NCBI GenBank assembly: GCA_905182375.1
Contig: CAJJBF010000003.1
Span: 124,001-188,000, forward strand
Source of the DNA: Flammeovirgaceae bacterium UBA4465
Lineage (GTDB): Bacteria; Bacteroidota; Bacteroidia; Cytophagales; Cyclobacteriaceae
Direction of reading: 5' to 3'
DNA: 64,000 nt
The notes beneath the pieces were generated by a model that saw nothing but the letters and a program-made list of their open reading frames with translations, was not told where the DNA came from and did not search any database. Positions 1 through 7,922 of the stretch are shown here, piece after piece. The position numbers and the translations under genes are program-made. Numbering within the stretch: the first letter of the stretch is position 1; every line of letters begins with the position of its first letter.

Positions 1-951
1 CTTAAATACATCTCGACCAAAATATCCGGATAGATAGACCCTATTTCTGTCATCTATATCCCAATTTGCCTTTGCGGTTAGGTCATAAAAATACAACGCC
101 GCTCCATTGTCAAATACGTCTGTAAAGGGTTTTGCTAACACGTCCACGTAAGACCTTCGGCCTGCCAGAATAAAGGATGCTTCTTCCTTTTTAATCGGGC
201 CTTCCACCGAGAATCTACTAAAAATAGTTCCAACACCTCCATTCAATTCATAACCTTTATTATTCCCCTCCTTCATCCTTATGTCCAGAATCGATGCCAA
301 CCTTCCTCCATAACGAGGAGGAATACCCCCTTTATATAATTTAACGTCTTTGACCGCATCCGGATTAAACACGGAGAAAAATCCAAATAAATGTGAGGTT
401 TGATATACGGGGGCTTCATCCAAGAGCACTAAATTTTGGCCGGCACCACCACCTCTCACATTAAAACCAGAGGCCCCTTCACCCACCGTACTTACCCCAG
501 GCAACAACTGAATACTTTTAATGATATCTACTTCTCCAGCAAAAGTGGGCACTTTCAATATTGATTTGATATCTAGCTTAGCTGTGCTCATTTCTACATC
601 GCTGATATTGGCATCTTCACGATTTGCTGACACCACCACCGAATTCAACTCCTTTTCAATCTCTACAAGTTCAATATCAAGACGCATATTCTCTGTCAGC
701 GTCAAAACCATATTCTGCGTATTAAAACCAACATATCTGAATTCAACGTCATAAGTGCCTGGAGGAACACTTAAAGAATAGAAACCATACACATTGGTAA
801 CTGCTCCACCTTCCACTTGTTTAATGTAGACTAACGCCCCAACAAGAGATTCCCCATTGGCTGCATCGCTAATTTCACCGTTTAATGTGACCATTTGCTG
901 CGCAGACAACCAACTGGCATTGAAGAATATAATTAAAAAAAGTAGCCTCAT
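1..951 (-). CDS. TonB-dependent receptor, N-terminal part (cut by window edge)
   Basis: Reading the minus strand from an ATG at 951 gives 317 codons open to the window edge. A signal peptide (about residues 1-18, ending SWLSAQ) is followed by a carboxypeptidase-regulatory-like beta-sandwich (about 20-105, with the PPGTYDVEFRYVGF pattern). A plug domain follows (about 120-235; SIQLLPGVSTVGEG, FNVRGGGAGQN, GGIPPRYGGRL), and then the first barrel strands. This layout is that of outer-membrane TonB-dependent receptors of Bacteroidota that import siderophores, glycans or peptides. The substrate cannot be told, no SusD-like partner is in view, and the barrel lies outside the window. The about 1 kb upstream is non-coding and holds two sRNA-like units on the same strand. 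Confidence 0.9.
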   Translation of the reverse strand, partial: MRLLFLIIFFNASWLSAQQMVTLNGEISDAANGESLVGALVYIKQVEGGAVTNVYGFYSLSVPPGTYDVEFRYVGFNTQNMVLTLTENMRLDIELVEIEKELNSVVVSANREDANISDVEMSTAKLDIKSILKVPTFAGEVDIIKSIQLLPGVSTVGEGASGFNVRGGGAGQNLVLLDEAPVYQTSHLFGFFSVFNPDAVKDVKLYKGGIPPRYGGRLASILDIRMKEGNNKGYELNGGVGTIFSRFSVEGPIKKEEASFILAGRRSYVDVLAKPFTDVFDNGAALYFYDLTAKANWDIDDRNRVYLSGYFGRDVFK

Positions 952-1414
952 GTTAGTAAAAAAAGTAACTGTAATTATGATTTCTGGTCTATTTCCGGCT
1001 TGTTTGTCTTTATGGGGCAATATTAATATTTAAAATTACCATGACTAAACTATTGCTCAGTTAATTTAAAAAGAGGAATTTAAAAATTAACCGAAACACC
1101 TACACAAAAATCTTATAATATTTGATCTTCTTAACAACTAAAGGACAAACACATCTTTAGCTGTCATCGTTCACTCAAAGACTTGGATTCATATAAAAAT
1201 CCATTTCATCCAAAAAAATTTTATGTTTTTTATACATTGGTAGGATTCATTTTGTTTGATGCAATGAAATTATATTACTCACAATCAATAGCAATAATGC
1301 GCAGGTTGACATTACGATAAGTATCAGAAGAAATTCGATTTTTTTCATTTTACTTTGCCCTTTCTATGTTACTAGCTCTCTTTTTGATTCCAATCAATTC
1401 TTTTGGCTGATTTC

Positions 1415-1490
1415 AAAAAAAGGCATCCCACCACAGAATGCCATTAAACCAACTAAAGGAGAAGGATCTCCAAACCCTATTACTAAATCA
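1415..1490 (-). ncRNA. Candidate small RNA, copy A (two hairpins plus U-tract)
   Basis: On the minus strand, a 5-bp hairpin GGAGA-TCCT-TCTCC (1458-1471) is followed about 15 bases later by a 7-bp hairpin GGCATTC-TGTGGTG-GGATGCC (1422-1442, one T-G pair) and a run of seven Ts (1415-1421). The second hairpin is a textbook intrinsic terminator. A TAATTTTG box at 1504-1497 matches the Bacteroidota -7 element and would start a transcript near 1490, giving an RNA of about 75 nt. A second copy lies at 1769-1845. An overlapping 33-codon frame exists, but it is not kept in copy B, so an RNA is the better reading. No known RNA family was recognised. Confidence 0.45.
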
Positions 1491-1496
1491 CTCATA

Positions 1497-1504
1497 CAAA
1501 ATTA
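1497..1504 (-). promoter_or_regulatory. -7 promoter box (TAATTTTG) before sRNA copy A
   Basis: TAATTTTG on the minus strand fits the Bacteroidota consensus TAnnTTTG exactly. The nearest upstream TTTG (1532-1529) is 24 bases away, longer than the usual about 19, so the -33 half is weak. It sits about 7 bases before the proposed 5' end of the small RNA. Confidence 0.4.
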
Positions 1505-1768
1505 AAAAAGTAATTTAATAGACTAATCCAAAAGGTTTCGAAGTATCTAAATATCAATCTCAACGGTTCAAACACACTTTTAAATTAGTTAAAACGAGAA
1601 AAGGAGAAGTCTATCAGTTTGCAATAATATTGAATCTTAAATCATGGTTTATTTTAATGATGTGAGCAAATAATATCGAAGGATAGAGATTAAATGGCCC
1701 TTTCAAAAGGTCAAGAAGTTTTCACACTTTAATCAACAACCACCACATCTGTCTTTAATCGAAATCAC

Positions 1769-1845
1769 AAAAAAAGACATCCCACCACAGAATGCCTTTA
1801 TAACAACCAACCACTGGAGAAGTATCTCCAAAACCATATAGCTAA
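1769..1845 (-). ncRNA. Candidate small RNA, copy B (two hairpins plus U-tract)
   Basis: This is the second copy of the unit at 1415-1490. The hairpin GGAGA-TACT-TCTCC (1816-1829) differs from copy A only in its loop. The terminator hairpin (1776-1796) has one change that turns a G-C pair into G-T, keeping the stem, and is again followed by seven Ts. The spacer between the two hairpins differs by a net 4 bases, which would shift any reading frame but leaves both hairpins intact. No good TAnnTTTG box was found upstream; the closest is TGTATTTG on the minus strand near 1870, so this copy may be weaker or read from farther upstream. Confidence 0.4.
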
Positions 1846-1959
1846 GGTGGGCCTACAAGACAGCTCTTTCAAATACACTGTAATCAAATACTTATTTCTT
1901 GATATGAACTCCGAAAATAATAATTTCAGTAACTTAATACCATTTATCAACCTCTTACC

Positions 1960-1981
1960 AAAAAATCGCATTTAGGGATGC
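1960..1981 (-). terminator. Weak terminator-like hairpin after ypdA
   Basis: On the minus strand GCAT-CCCTAA-ATGC is followed by GATTTTTT, starting about 20 bases after the ypdA stop codon. The stem is only 4 bp, so this is a weak candidate for the end of the rimO-bshC-FCL-ypdA operon. Confidence 0.3.
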
Positions 1982-1999
1982 CTTCTAAGATTAAAGAAA

Positions 2000-2959
2000 T
2001 CAAGAAATTAATTTTTTAATAATTAATTCAGCATGCTCACGAGAATTCTCAATAAACCATTTATTTGTTTTTAGACCTCCGCAAATAACCCCAGCAAGAA
2101 AAATACCTGAGACATTGGTTTCCATAGTTTCAGAATTATGAAAAGGCGTTCGATTGACATCTGTTCCTATCCTTACGCCCATAGAAGTTAAAAAATTAAA
2201 ATCTGGCTGATAGCCTGTCATTGCAAGAACAAAATCATTGACAAGAGTGATCTTATCATCGGGTGTCTTAACGTCAATCTCATCCTGTCGAATCTCGGTA
2301 ATCGTTGACTCAAAATAGGCTTTTATGGCTCCTTCCTCAATTCTATTTATAATATCTGGCCGAGCCCAATACTTCACACTGGACCCAATTTCAGCTTCTC
2401 GAACAATCATCGTTACCTTTTTTGCCCCTTTTCTGTAGGTATCTAAGGCAGCGTCCACTGCCGAATTAGCGGATCCGATAACCGCTACATTCATTCCAAA
2501 ATAGGGATGTGCCTCCTGATAATAATGCTTCACTTTAGAAAGGGATTCGCCAGTGATATTTAACAAAAATGGCAAATCATAAAAGCCCGTTGCCACAATA
2601 ATTGAGGCAGCTTGATGCGTAGCTTTTGTCGTCTTTATGTCAAAGAGTTGATCTTCCTTAACGATACTGACAATTTCTTCATACAAATTGACCTTTAAAT
2701 CCCAAGCAAGTGTTACCCTTCTATAGTATTCTAAGGCTTCGGATCTCGTAGGTTTGGGACTGTTTGAAATAAAGGGGACTTCCCCTATTTCTAATCTATC
2801 TGAAGTAGAGAAGAAGGTCATGTTTGCCGGATAATGATAGATTGAATTAACCAAAGTCCCCCGATCTACAATCAAGTTACTGAACCCTGCCTTTTTAGCG
2901 GCTATGGCACAAGCAAGGCCAATCGGGCCCGCTCCAATAATCAAACAATCTACTTTCAA
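2000..2959 (-). CDS. ypdA: YpdA-family FAD/NAD(P) oxidoreductase, putative bacillithiol-disulfide reductase
   Basis: A 319-residue flavoprotein with an N-terminal FAD dinucleotide motif GAGPIG (residues 9-14) and a second nucleotide-binding motif GSANSA (162-167) for NAD(P)H. It has the thioredoxin-reductase-like fold but shows no CxxC redox pair, as expected for YpdA (Bdr), which reduces bacillithiol disulfide in Firmicutes and Bacteroidota. The start overlaps the stop of the upstream formyl-THF cyclo-ligase gene by 4 bases, so the two are translationally coupled. The gene for the bacillithiol-making enzyme BshC is two genes upstream, which supports the thiol-redox role. Length is normal for the family. 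Confidence 0.85.
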   Translation of the reverse strand: MKVDCLIIGAGPIGLACAIAAKKAGFSNLIVDRGTLVNSIYHYPANMTFFSTSDRLEIGEVPFISNSPKPTRSEALEYYRRVTLAWDLKVNLYEEIVSIVKEDQLFDIKTTKATHQAASIIVATGFYDLPFLLNITGESLSKVKHYYQEAHPYFGMNVAVIGSANSAVDAALDTYRKGAKKVTMIVREAEIGSSVKYWARPDIINRIEEGAIKAYFESTITEIRQDEIDVKTPDDKITLVNDFVLAMTGYQPDFNFLTSMGVRIGTDVNRTPFHNSETMETNVSGIFLAGVICGGLKTNKWFIENSREHAELIIKKLIS

Positions 2960-3537
2960 AATCGATATAGTTTATGGGGTGTGATACAATAATCTAACGC
3001 AACATCATGCGCCTCGACATAAGGAATTAAATCAACTGGGCCACTCAGGCATAACCCTATCTTTTGAACCTTTAGATGGCTGATTTCACTCAATAACTCG
3101 TCATAATAGCCTTTTCCATAGCCAATCCTATTCCCTTTCTTATCCACAACTAACAAGGGTACGAGAATCGCTTGTAAATCATCTAAAGCAGCAGAAGCCT
3201 GATGCAACGGTTCTCGAATTCCATAGCGATTGATTTGGATTTTATCGGTCGGCTCATAAGTATGATGAGACATACTCCGGTTTTGAAAATCTGTTTTGGA
3301 TATCAAGACCTGACGTCCGCAGGACCAAGAAGCTTGAATGATGGTTTGTGTCTCTGGTTCTTTGTTTTTGCTTATGGCGAGATAGGTGTGAAAATATTGA
3401 ATATTAAGATTTTCCATCAACGCTAAGCAAAGGTTTTGAATCTGCTGATTGCGCTCGATATACACCTGAGCATCGAGCATCTTTCGATACATTAAAAAAT
3501 GCTTTCTTAATTCCTCTTTTGAACTTATTCCTCCCAA
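2956..3537 (-). CDS. 5-formyltetrahydrofolate cyclo-ligase
   Basis: A 193-residue cytoplasmic enzyme of the 5-FTHF cyclo-ligase/MTHFS family, which uses ATP to turn 5-formyl-THF into 5,10-methenyl-THF. The C-terminal signature GYGKGYYD (residues 139-146) forms the ATP/substrate site, and VPLLVVDKKGNRIG precedes it as in relatives. The N-terminal KEELRKHFLMYRKML helix matches the basic ATP-binding segment. The start overlaps the bshC 3' end by 13 bases and the stop overlaps ypdA by 4, so it sits in a tightly coupled operon with bacillithiol genes. The link between folate salvage and bacillithiol here is positional only. Confidence 0.9.
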   Translation of the reverse strand: MGGISSKEELRKHFLMYRKMLDAQVYIERNQQIQNLCLALMENLNIQYFHTYLAISKNKEPETQTIIQASWSCGRQVLISKTDFQNRSMSHHTYEPTDKIQINRYGIREPLHQASAALDDLQAILVPLLVVDKKGNRIGYGKGYYDELLSEISHLKVQKIGLCLSGPVDLIPYVEAHDVALDYCITPHKLYRF

Positions 3538-5081
3538 AACAGATAAAATGAAAATTCAAAGGGCTCAAATTCATCCAATAGCTCCTGAATTAGCGCTGTA
3601 TTATTAAAATAAAAGTTTAAATAGTTCTCGCTACGTTCTTGAAGGACCCCGTTCGGAAATAATCTATCCTTAATACCCTCTATCTGTGTGAGTGCTGTTC
3701 GGTGATTTTTTTCTAAGGATTTTTTAAGCTTTTTCTCAATATGCGCTAACGTCTTTATGGCTTTCACTCCTTCTGAATCGATATAACCTCCCAAAGATTG
3801 ATCAATCAATTCCGCTTTTATTTTTATCGATTCAAACAAATCACTGAATGACTGCTTTTGATCATTTAGAAAAGGTTGATGCGTACTTGTCCGACTTAAA
3901 TAATCTGCTTTCAATTGTTGCTTGCTTCGAAAGAGCTGCTCATTAGCTATGCCTAATTTTTTTGCCTTTTTGGCTGTGGTTTGATTAATAATCATCCCGA
4001 AATTTCGAGGCATTAAAACAGGAAAACTCATCTTGTAGTAATCAAAAACTCCTTTTAATTGTAGCCAATAAATGATCTCTGCTGGGCCCCCTAAATAAGC
4101 TATATTGGGTAATATAACCTCTTGATAAACGGGTCTCATAATCACATTGGGACTGAACCTCTCTGGGTAATGGTCAATCTCTGAAAGAATCTCCTGCTTG
4201 GTAAATTTAATGTCTGAGTCCAGCACACTGAAATTTTCCCCATCAGAAATAATCCGTCTCCGAAAATCATCGAGATAGAAAAAGTTGATGGGCCTACTAA
4301 ATGCTTGTGATTTATAACCTAAATCAAGCAATTGCTCATTGGTCTGTTTTACCCTCTGATACGCATTTTTATGGAGGATATCATCCTTCATTATAGGTGC
4401 AAACTGGGCCTTCAATTGACGATCATCACCATCAACCACCATCAGGCCTTCAGATCCAAAGAGTTCATTTACGTAAAATCGTACTGAATCTGCTAAAGTT
4501 TCAAATCTACCATAGGCTTTTTCAAATAACTCGACGTTCTCACGTACATGATCCAGCACCTCCGCTAATGAAGAAGGATCAAATCTTCCTACTGCACCGG
4601 TTTGTTCGGTAGTCCATTGATATTTTTTACCAAACATATTGAAATAGCTAATTTCTTCAAAATCATGGTCTTCAGTAGCCATCCAATAGACGGGAATAAA
4701 ATGATAATCAGGATAATGTGCTTTAAGCTTTTTTGATAAATTAATGGTAGTGATTAGCTTGAATAAAAAATAAAGAGGACCTGTAAATATATTTAACTGA
4801 TGGCCCGTTGTAACGGTGAAGGTACGCGCTTCTGAAAGGCTTTGAATGTTCTCCGAAAGTTTTGATGCACAGTTCAAACTGTCATACTGACGCTCTAAAG
4901 CATTTATAAGCGTCTTTCTCTTTGTCGGACTGAATGCTTTATTAGTGATTGCAGATTGAAAGGATTCAATTTTAGGCTCCCACTCATAAAATTCTTTCAA
5001 GGCATCTTGTCCCTCGATATAATCTAAAAACATCTTTGAAAAAGAGCCTGCTTTTCGTAACGATAGATGTGTTCTTTTCAT
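3525..5081 (-). CDS. bshC: Bacillithiol biosynthesis cysteine-adding enzyme BshC
   Basis: A 518-residue protein matching BshC over its whole length. Characteristic blocks are TTGHQLNIFTGPLYFLFK (residues 91-108), VYWMATEDHDFEE (131-143), and a C-terminal coiled segment (about 400-470) ending near FNNTALIQELLDEFEPFEF. BshC performs the last step of bacillithiol synthesis, adding cysteine to glucosaminyl-malate, in the cytoplasm. BshA and BshB are not in the window. It starts 7 bases after rimO ends and overlaps the next gene by 13 bases, consistent with one transcript rimO-bshC-FCL-ypdA. The ypdA gene downstream is the probable disulfide reductase of the same thiol. Confidence 0.95.
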   Translation of the reverse strand: MKRTHLSLRKAGSFSKMFLDYIEGQDALKEFYEWEPKIESFQSAITNKAFSPTKRKTLINALERQYDSLNCASKLSENIQSLSEARTFTVTTGHQLNIFTGPLYFLFKLITTINLSKKLKAHYPDYHFIPVYWMATEDHDFEEISYFNMFGKKYQWTTEQTGAVGRFDPSSLAEVLDHVRENVELFEKAYGRFETLADSVRFYVNELFGSEGLMVVDGDDRQLKAQFAPIMKDDILHKNAYQRVKQTNEQLLDLGYKSQAFSRPINFFYLDDFRRRIISDGENFSVLDSDIKFTKQEILSEIDHYPERFSPNVIMRPVYQEVILPNIAYLGGPAEIIYWLQLKGVFDYYKMSFPVLMPRNFGMIINQTTAKKAKKLGIANEQLFRSKQQLKADYLSRTSTHQPFLNDQKQSFSDLFESIKIKAELIDQSLGGYIDSEGVKAIKTLAHIEKKLKKSLEKNHRTALTQIEGIKDRLFPNGVLQERSENYLNFYFNNTALIQELLDEFEPFEFSFYLFWEE

Positions 5082-5088
5082 GATTAAC

Positions 5089-6405
5089 CTAGGGTTTTAT
5101 GGGTTTTGCATATAAATCAAAAGCCGATGCAGATGTGATGACTACTTCACAAAAATCTCCCACCCTAAGATAACTATCATTCGAATTTATAAGTACCTCA
5201 TTATCCACTTCAGGCGAATCATGCTCGGTACGACCCACATATTGTCCTCCCTCAAACCGATCAATCAACACGCGGTATTTTTTCCCCACTTTTTCAGCAT
5301 TTATTTCTTCGGAAATCCCCTCTTGTAATTCCATAATTGCCTCTAAGCGTTGTTGCTTTACCTCATCGGGAACATCATCTTTCATCGTATAAGAATGAGT
5401 ATCCTCCTCATGAGAATAGGTAAAGACACCTAATCTTTCAAATCTATTTTTTCCAACAAAGTCCATCATCTCCATAAATGCTTCTTCTGTTTCGCCCGGA
5501 TGTCCGACGATCAGCGTAGTTCTTATGGCAATTTTAGGAATTTTCTCTCTTATGACATTCAAAAGAGCCTCTGTTTTCTCCCGAGTCGTACCTCTTCGCA
5601 TCAATTCAAGCATACGCGTTGATCCATGCTGTAAGGGTATATCCAGATAATTGCAAATATTGTTCCTCTTGGCCATCACATCCAATACATCCATCGGAAA
5701 TCCACTAGGAAAGGCATAGTGAAGCCTTATCCAATCAAGGCCTTCTACATCTGCCAACTGATTCATCAAATCAGCAAGCGCTCTTTTTTTATAGATATCT
5801 AAGCCATAATAAGTTGAATCTTGAGCGATTAATAAAATCTCTTTGGTCCCATTTTTCACTAAATTCTTTGCCTCCAAAAGAATCTCCTCAATGGGTTTTG
5901 AAACGTGTTTCCCACGCATCAATGGGATGGCGCAAAAGGTACAGGGTCGATCACAACCCTCGGATATTTTCAAATAAGCATAGTGGTTAGCCGTTGTGGT
6001 AATACGTTCCCCCAACAATTCATTTTTATAGGTAGCATTGAACCTTTTAAGGAGCAAAGGAAGCTCCATCGTACCAAACCAGCCATCCACGTTTGTGATT
6101 TCTTTTTGAAGCGCTACTCTGTAGCGCTCCGAGAGACAGCCCGTGACAAAAACTTTCTCCACCATACCCTCCTCTTTGGCATCTACATACCTCAATATCG
6201 TATCGATTGATTCTTGCTTTGCATTATCAATAAACCCGCAGGTATTGATTACCACTATATTGGCATCATCACTTTCTGACTCATGGGTGGTATCAATTTG
6301 GTTGCCTTTTAATTGGGTCAACATAACTTCTGAATCGACAATATTCTTGGAACACCCAAGTGTAACGATGTTCACCTTATCCTTCTGTTTTCCTTTGGTC
6401 TTCAC
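5089..6405 (-). CDS. rimO: Ribosomal protein S12 methylthiotransferase RimO
   Basis: A 438-residue radical-SAM methylthiotransferase. The N-terminal UPF0004 domain has cysteines C18, C56 and C90 for the auxiliary cluster. The radical-SAM motif is C151-x3-C155-x2-C158 in EGCDRPCTFCAIPLMRGKH, the form typical of RimO rather than MiaB. A C-terminal TRAM domain (about 372-438) follows. It modifies an aspartate of ribosomal protein S12. The start is GTG at 6405. It is the first gene of the minus-strand run ending in ypdA. The gap to the divergent plus-strand gene at 6493 is only about 90 bases. Confidence 0.95.
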   Translation of the reverse strand: MKTKGKQKDKVNIVTLGCSKNIVDSEVMLTQLKGNQIDTTHESESDDANIVVINTCGFIDNAKQESIDTILRYVDAKEEGMVEKVFVTGCLSERYRVALQKEITNVDGWFGTMELPLLLKRFNATYKNELLGERITTTANHYAYLKISEGCDRPCTFCAIPLMRGKHVSKPIEEILLEAKNLVKNGTKEILLIAQDSTYYGLDIYKKRALADLMNQLADVEGLDWIRLHYAFPSGFPMDVLDVMAKRNNICNYLDIPLQHGSTRMLELMRRGTTREKTEALLNVIREKIPKIAIRTTLIVGHPGETEEAFMEMMDFVGKNRFERLGVFTYSHEEDTHSYTMKDDVPDEVKQQRLEAIMELQEGISEEINAEKVGKKYRVLIDRFEGGQYVGRTEHDSPEVDNEVLINSNDSYLRVGDFCEVVITSASAFDLYAKPIKP

Positions 6406-6478
6406 AAAATAATATTAATTTTTTACAAAGCTAACACAAATGGAGTCGCTTAAGCATCCAAGATGAGCATCCATTCAC

Positions 6479-6486
6479 TAACTTTG
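6479..6486 (+). promoter_or_regulatory. -7 promoter box (TAACTTTG) directly before the DUF6452 gene
   Basis: TAACTTTG fits the Bacteroidota TAnnTTTG element and ends only 6 bases before the ATG at 6493. Transcription would start at or next to the start codon, which suggests a leaderless message. No good TTTG was found about 19 bases upstream. Confidence 0.4.
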
Positions 6487-6492
6487 TAAATA

Positions 6493-6939
6493 ATGCGATT
6501 TTGGTTATTCTTTTTAAGTTTTGGTTTTTGCCTATTCGAATCCTGTAATGAGGTTGAGGATTGTACATTGGATCCTTATGGAAATTATGCGGTAGCCACC
6601 TTTGATATGCTAAGTGGTGAAAGTAAAATCATTGCGTTTGATTCGATCATTTTGGAAGGTTTTGGTCGATTGCCAGGAGATCGAGACACACTTATAGGTA
6701 TGCTTCTCCCATTGCCTGTTGAAAACACTGAAGCGGTCTTTCATTATTACACAGACAGTAGCCTTTATTCATTAGCCATCGGTTATAAAAGCCAACCCCT
6801 CATTTATGACCTTTATTGTGAGGCTACCATTAGGTTTTATGACTTAGATACAAGCTATCAATCTTTTGACTCACTGGTAATCGTTGGATCAGAAGTTCAT
6901 CTCGATTATGTTCCTATCAATTTTGAAATCTATCTATAA
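6493..6939 (+). CDS. DUF6452-like lipoprotein, function unknown
   Basis: A 148-residue protein with a hydrophobic N-terminus ending FGFCLFESC, a plausible lipoprotein signal with the lipid cysteine near residue 18. The mature part begins with a cysteine-containing segment (EDCTLDPYGNY), then beta-rich sequence with SLYSLAIGYKSQPLIYDLYC. Size, signal, cysteines and position just before a DUF6048-like gene fit the DUF6452 family of Bacteroidota, whose role is unknown. The start of the next gene lies inside its 3' end. A promoter box lies right in front of the ATG. Confidence 0.65.
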   Translation: MRFWLFFLSFGFCLFESCNEVEDCTLDPYGNYAVATFDMLSGESKIIAFDSIILEGFGRLPGDRDTLIGMLLPLPVENTEAVFHYYTDSSLYSLAIGYKSQPLIYDLYCEATIRFYDLDTSYQSFDSLVIVGSEVHLDYVPINFEIYL

Positions 6940-7624
6940 CATTCTATTCCTTACGCTTCTCCCTTTTATTGGGATGAGTCAAACAGCAGATACTGTGCGA
7001 ATTAAACCAGATTGGAATCCCTCAAGGTTGCATGTTGGTATCGATGTCTCTAGATTAATGGGGACGGCTATAAAGCCCCATAAAAGTTCTTTGGGTGGAA
7101 TGATCGACCTCGATTTTCACCGATTCCTCCTTGCCTTTGAGGGTGGAGTAGAACAAATAAACCGAATAAAAACTTACGAATATACCAACCAAGGAGCTTT
7201 TTTAAAGTGGGGCATCGATTATAATCTCATCCCATCTAACGAATATAGAAATATGATTTCGTTAGGTCTAAGATATGCACAAAGTAGGTTTTCTGACCAA
7301 TTGGATTTTACAGAGGAAAATCTTTGGTTCGGTACCCAAACCTTACAATTCTCAAATCAAAATATTTCAGCCCATTGGACAGAAATACTATTAAGGCTCA
7401 ATGTACAGGTTTGGAAAAATGTTTTTTTAGGCTCCGTCCTGCGCATAGAAATTATGAAAAACATTTCTGCTCCGGATCAATTCATCCCTTTTGATATCCC
7501 CGGCTGGGGTAGACATTGGAAAAGTGGTACCGATGAAAAAACAGCCAACATGGGATTCAGTTATTATTTGATATATCATTTCTCATTCCGAGAAAAAGAA
7601 ATCCCTCTAAAAAAAATAAAATAA
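6908..7624 (+). CDS. DUF6048-like outer-membrane protein
   Basis: The ATG at 6908 is chosen because it gives a normal signal peptide (FLTLLPFIGMSQ cleavage region); an in-frame ATG at 6884 would add a polar extension. The mature part of about 215 residues has alternating hydrophobic patterns and aromatic strand ends (LSILKSI... HVGIDVSRLMGTAI, FSYYLIYHFSF), suggesting a small beta barrel. It overlaps the preceding DUF6452-like gene by 32 bases, the usual pairing of these two families in Bacteroidota. The product ends very basic (REKEIPLKKIK). Function is unknown. It is convergent with the DUF721 gene. Confidence 0.65.
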   Translation: MFLSILKSIYNILFLTLLPFIGMSQTADTVRIKPDWNPSRLHVGIDVSRLMGTAIKPHKSSLGGMIDLDFHRFLLAFEGGVEQINRIKTYEYTNQGAFLKWGIDYNLIPSNEYRNMISLGLRYAQSRFSDQLDFTEENLWFGTQTLQFSNQNISAHWTEILLRLNVQVWKNVFLGSVLRIEIMKNISAPDQFIPFDIPGWGRHWKSGTDEKTANMGFSYYLIYHFSFREKEIPLKKIK

Positions 7625-7631
7625 CAGCTCA

Positions 7632-7922
7632 CTAAAGGAATTTAACATCATCAATGATGTCTATACCCACCTTTTTATGAATTAATTTTAAGACCTTAGC
7701 CTTAGACATGTTCAGTTCTTGTTTTAGTGGCGCTGAATTCATGTTAACATAGAGTGTCTTTTTTTTGATAAACATTCGAGCCGTACGACTCGCAATAGTA
7801 GGCCCCATGAGTTCCTGCCACATACCAATAAGTTTATGCTCATTTAGCTTCCCCTCGAGCTTTTCTTCTTTTAAATATTTACCAATAGCCTCTCGTAAGC
7901 TTTGGGTGCGGTCATGCTCCAT
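7632..7922 (-). CDS. DUF721 (DciA-like) protein
   Basis: A 96-residue basic protein of the DUF721 family. Typical features are the early GKYLKEEKLEGKLNEHKL segment, the W-x2-LMG block (GMWQELMGPTIASRT) and the C-terminal KKKTLYVNMNSAPLKQEL pattern. DUF721 contains DciA, the ancestral loader of the replicative helicase DnaB. It overlaps recF by 11 bases, a frequent pairing in Bacteroidota, and both act at DNA replication or repair. A helicase-loading role here is inferred from the family. Confidence 0.8.
   Translation of the reverse strand: MEHDRTQSLREAIGKYLKEEKLEGKLNEHKLIGMWQELMGPTIASRTARMFIKKKTLYVNMNSAPLKQELNMSKAKVLKLIHKKVGIDIIDDVKFL

Larger units (their letters stand above)
952..1999. other. 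Long intergenic region with two repeated RNA-like units
   Basis: About 1 kb without a convincing protein gene, lying between the 3' end of the ypdA operon and the 5' end of the TonB receptor gene, both on the minus strand. It is very AT-rich. The notable content is two copies, about 350 bases apart, of a block of about 75 bases ending in a terminator-like hairpin (annotated separately). The 5' leader of the receptor gene must lie in the last few hundred bases before 951, where I see no clear promoter. Confidence 0.7.

Noticed and set aside
1405-1495. A 33-codon minus-strand frame (MSDLVIGFGDPSPLVGLMAF...) over sRNA copy A, as a secreted or antimicrobial peptide
   Set aside because: Copy B keeps both hairpins but shifts this frame by a net 4 bases, so an RNA is better supported than a peptide.
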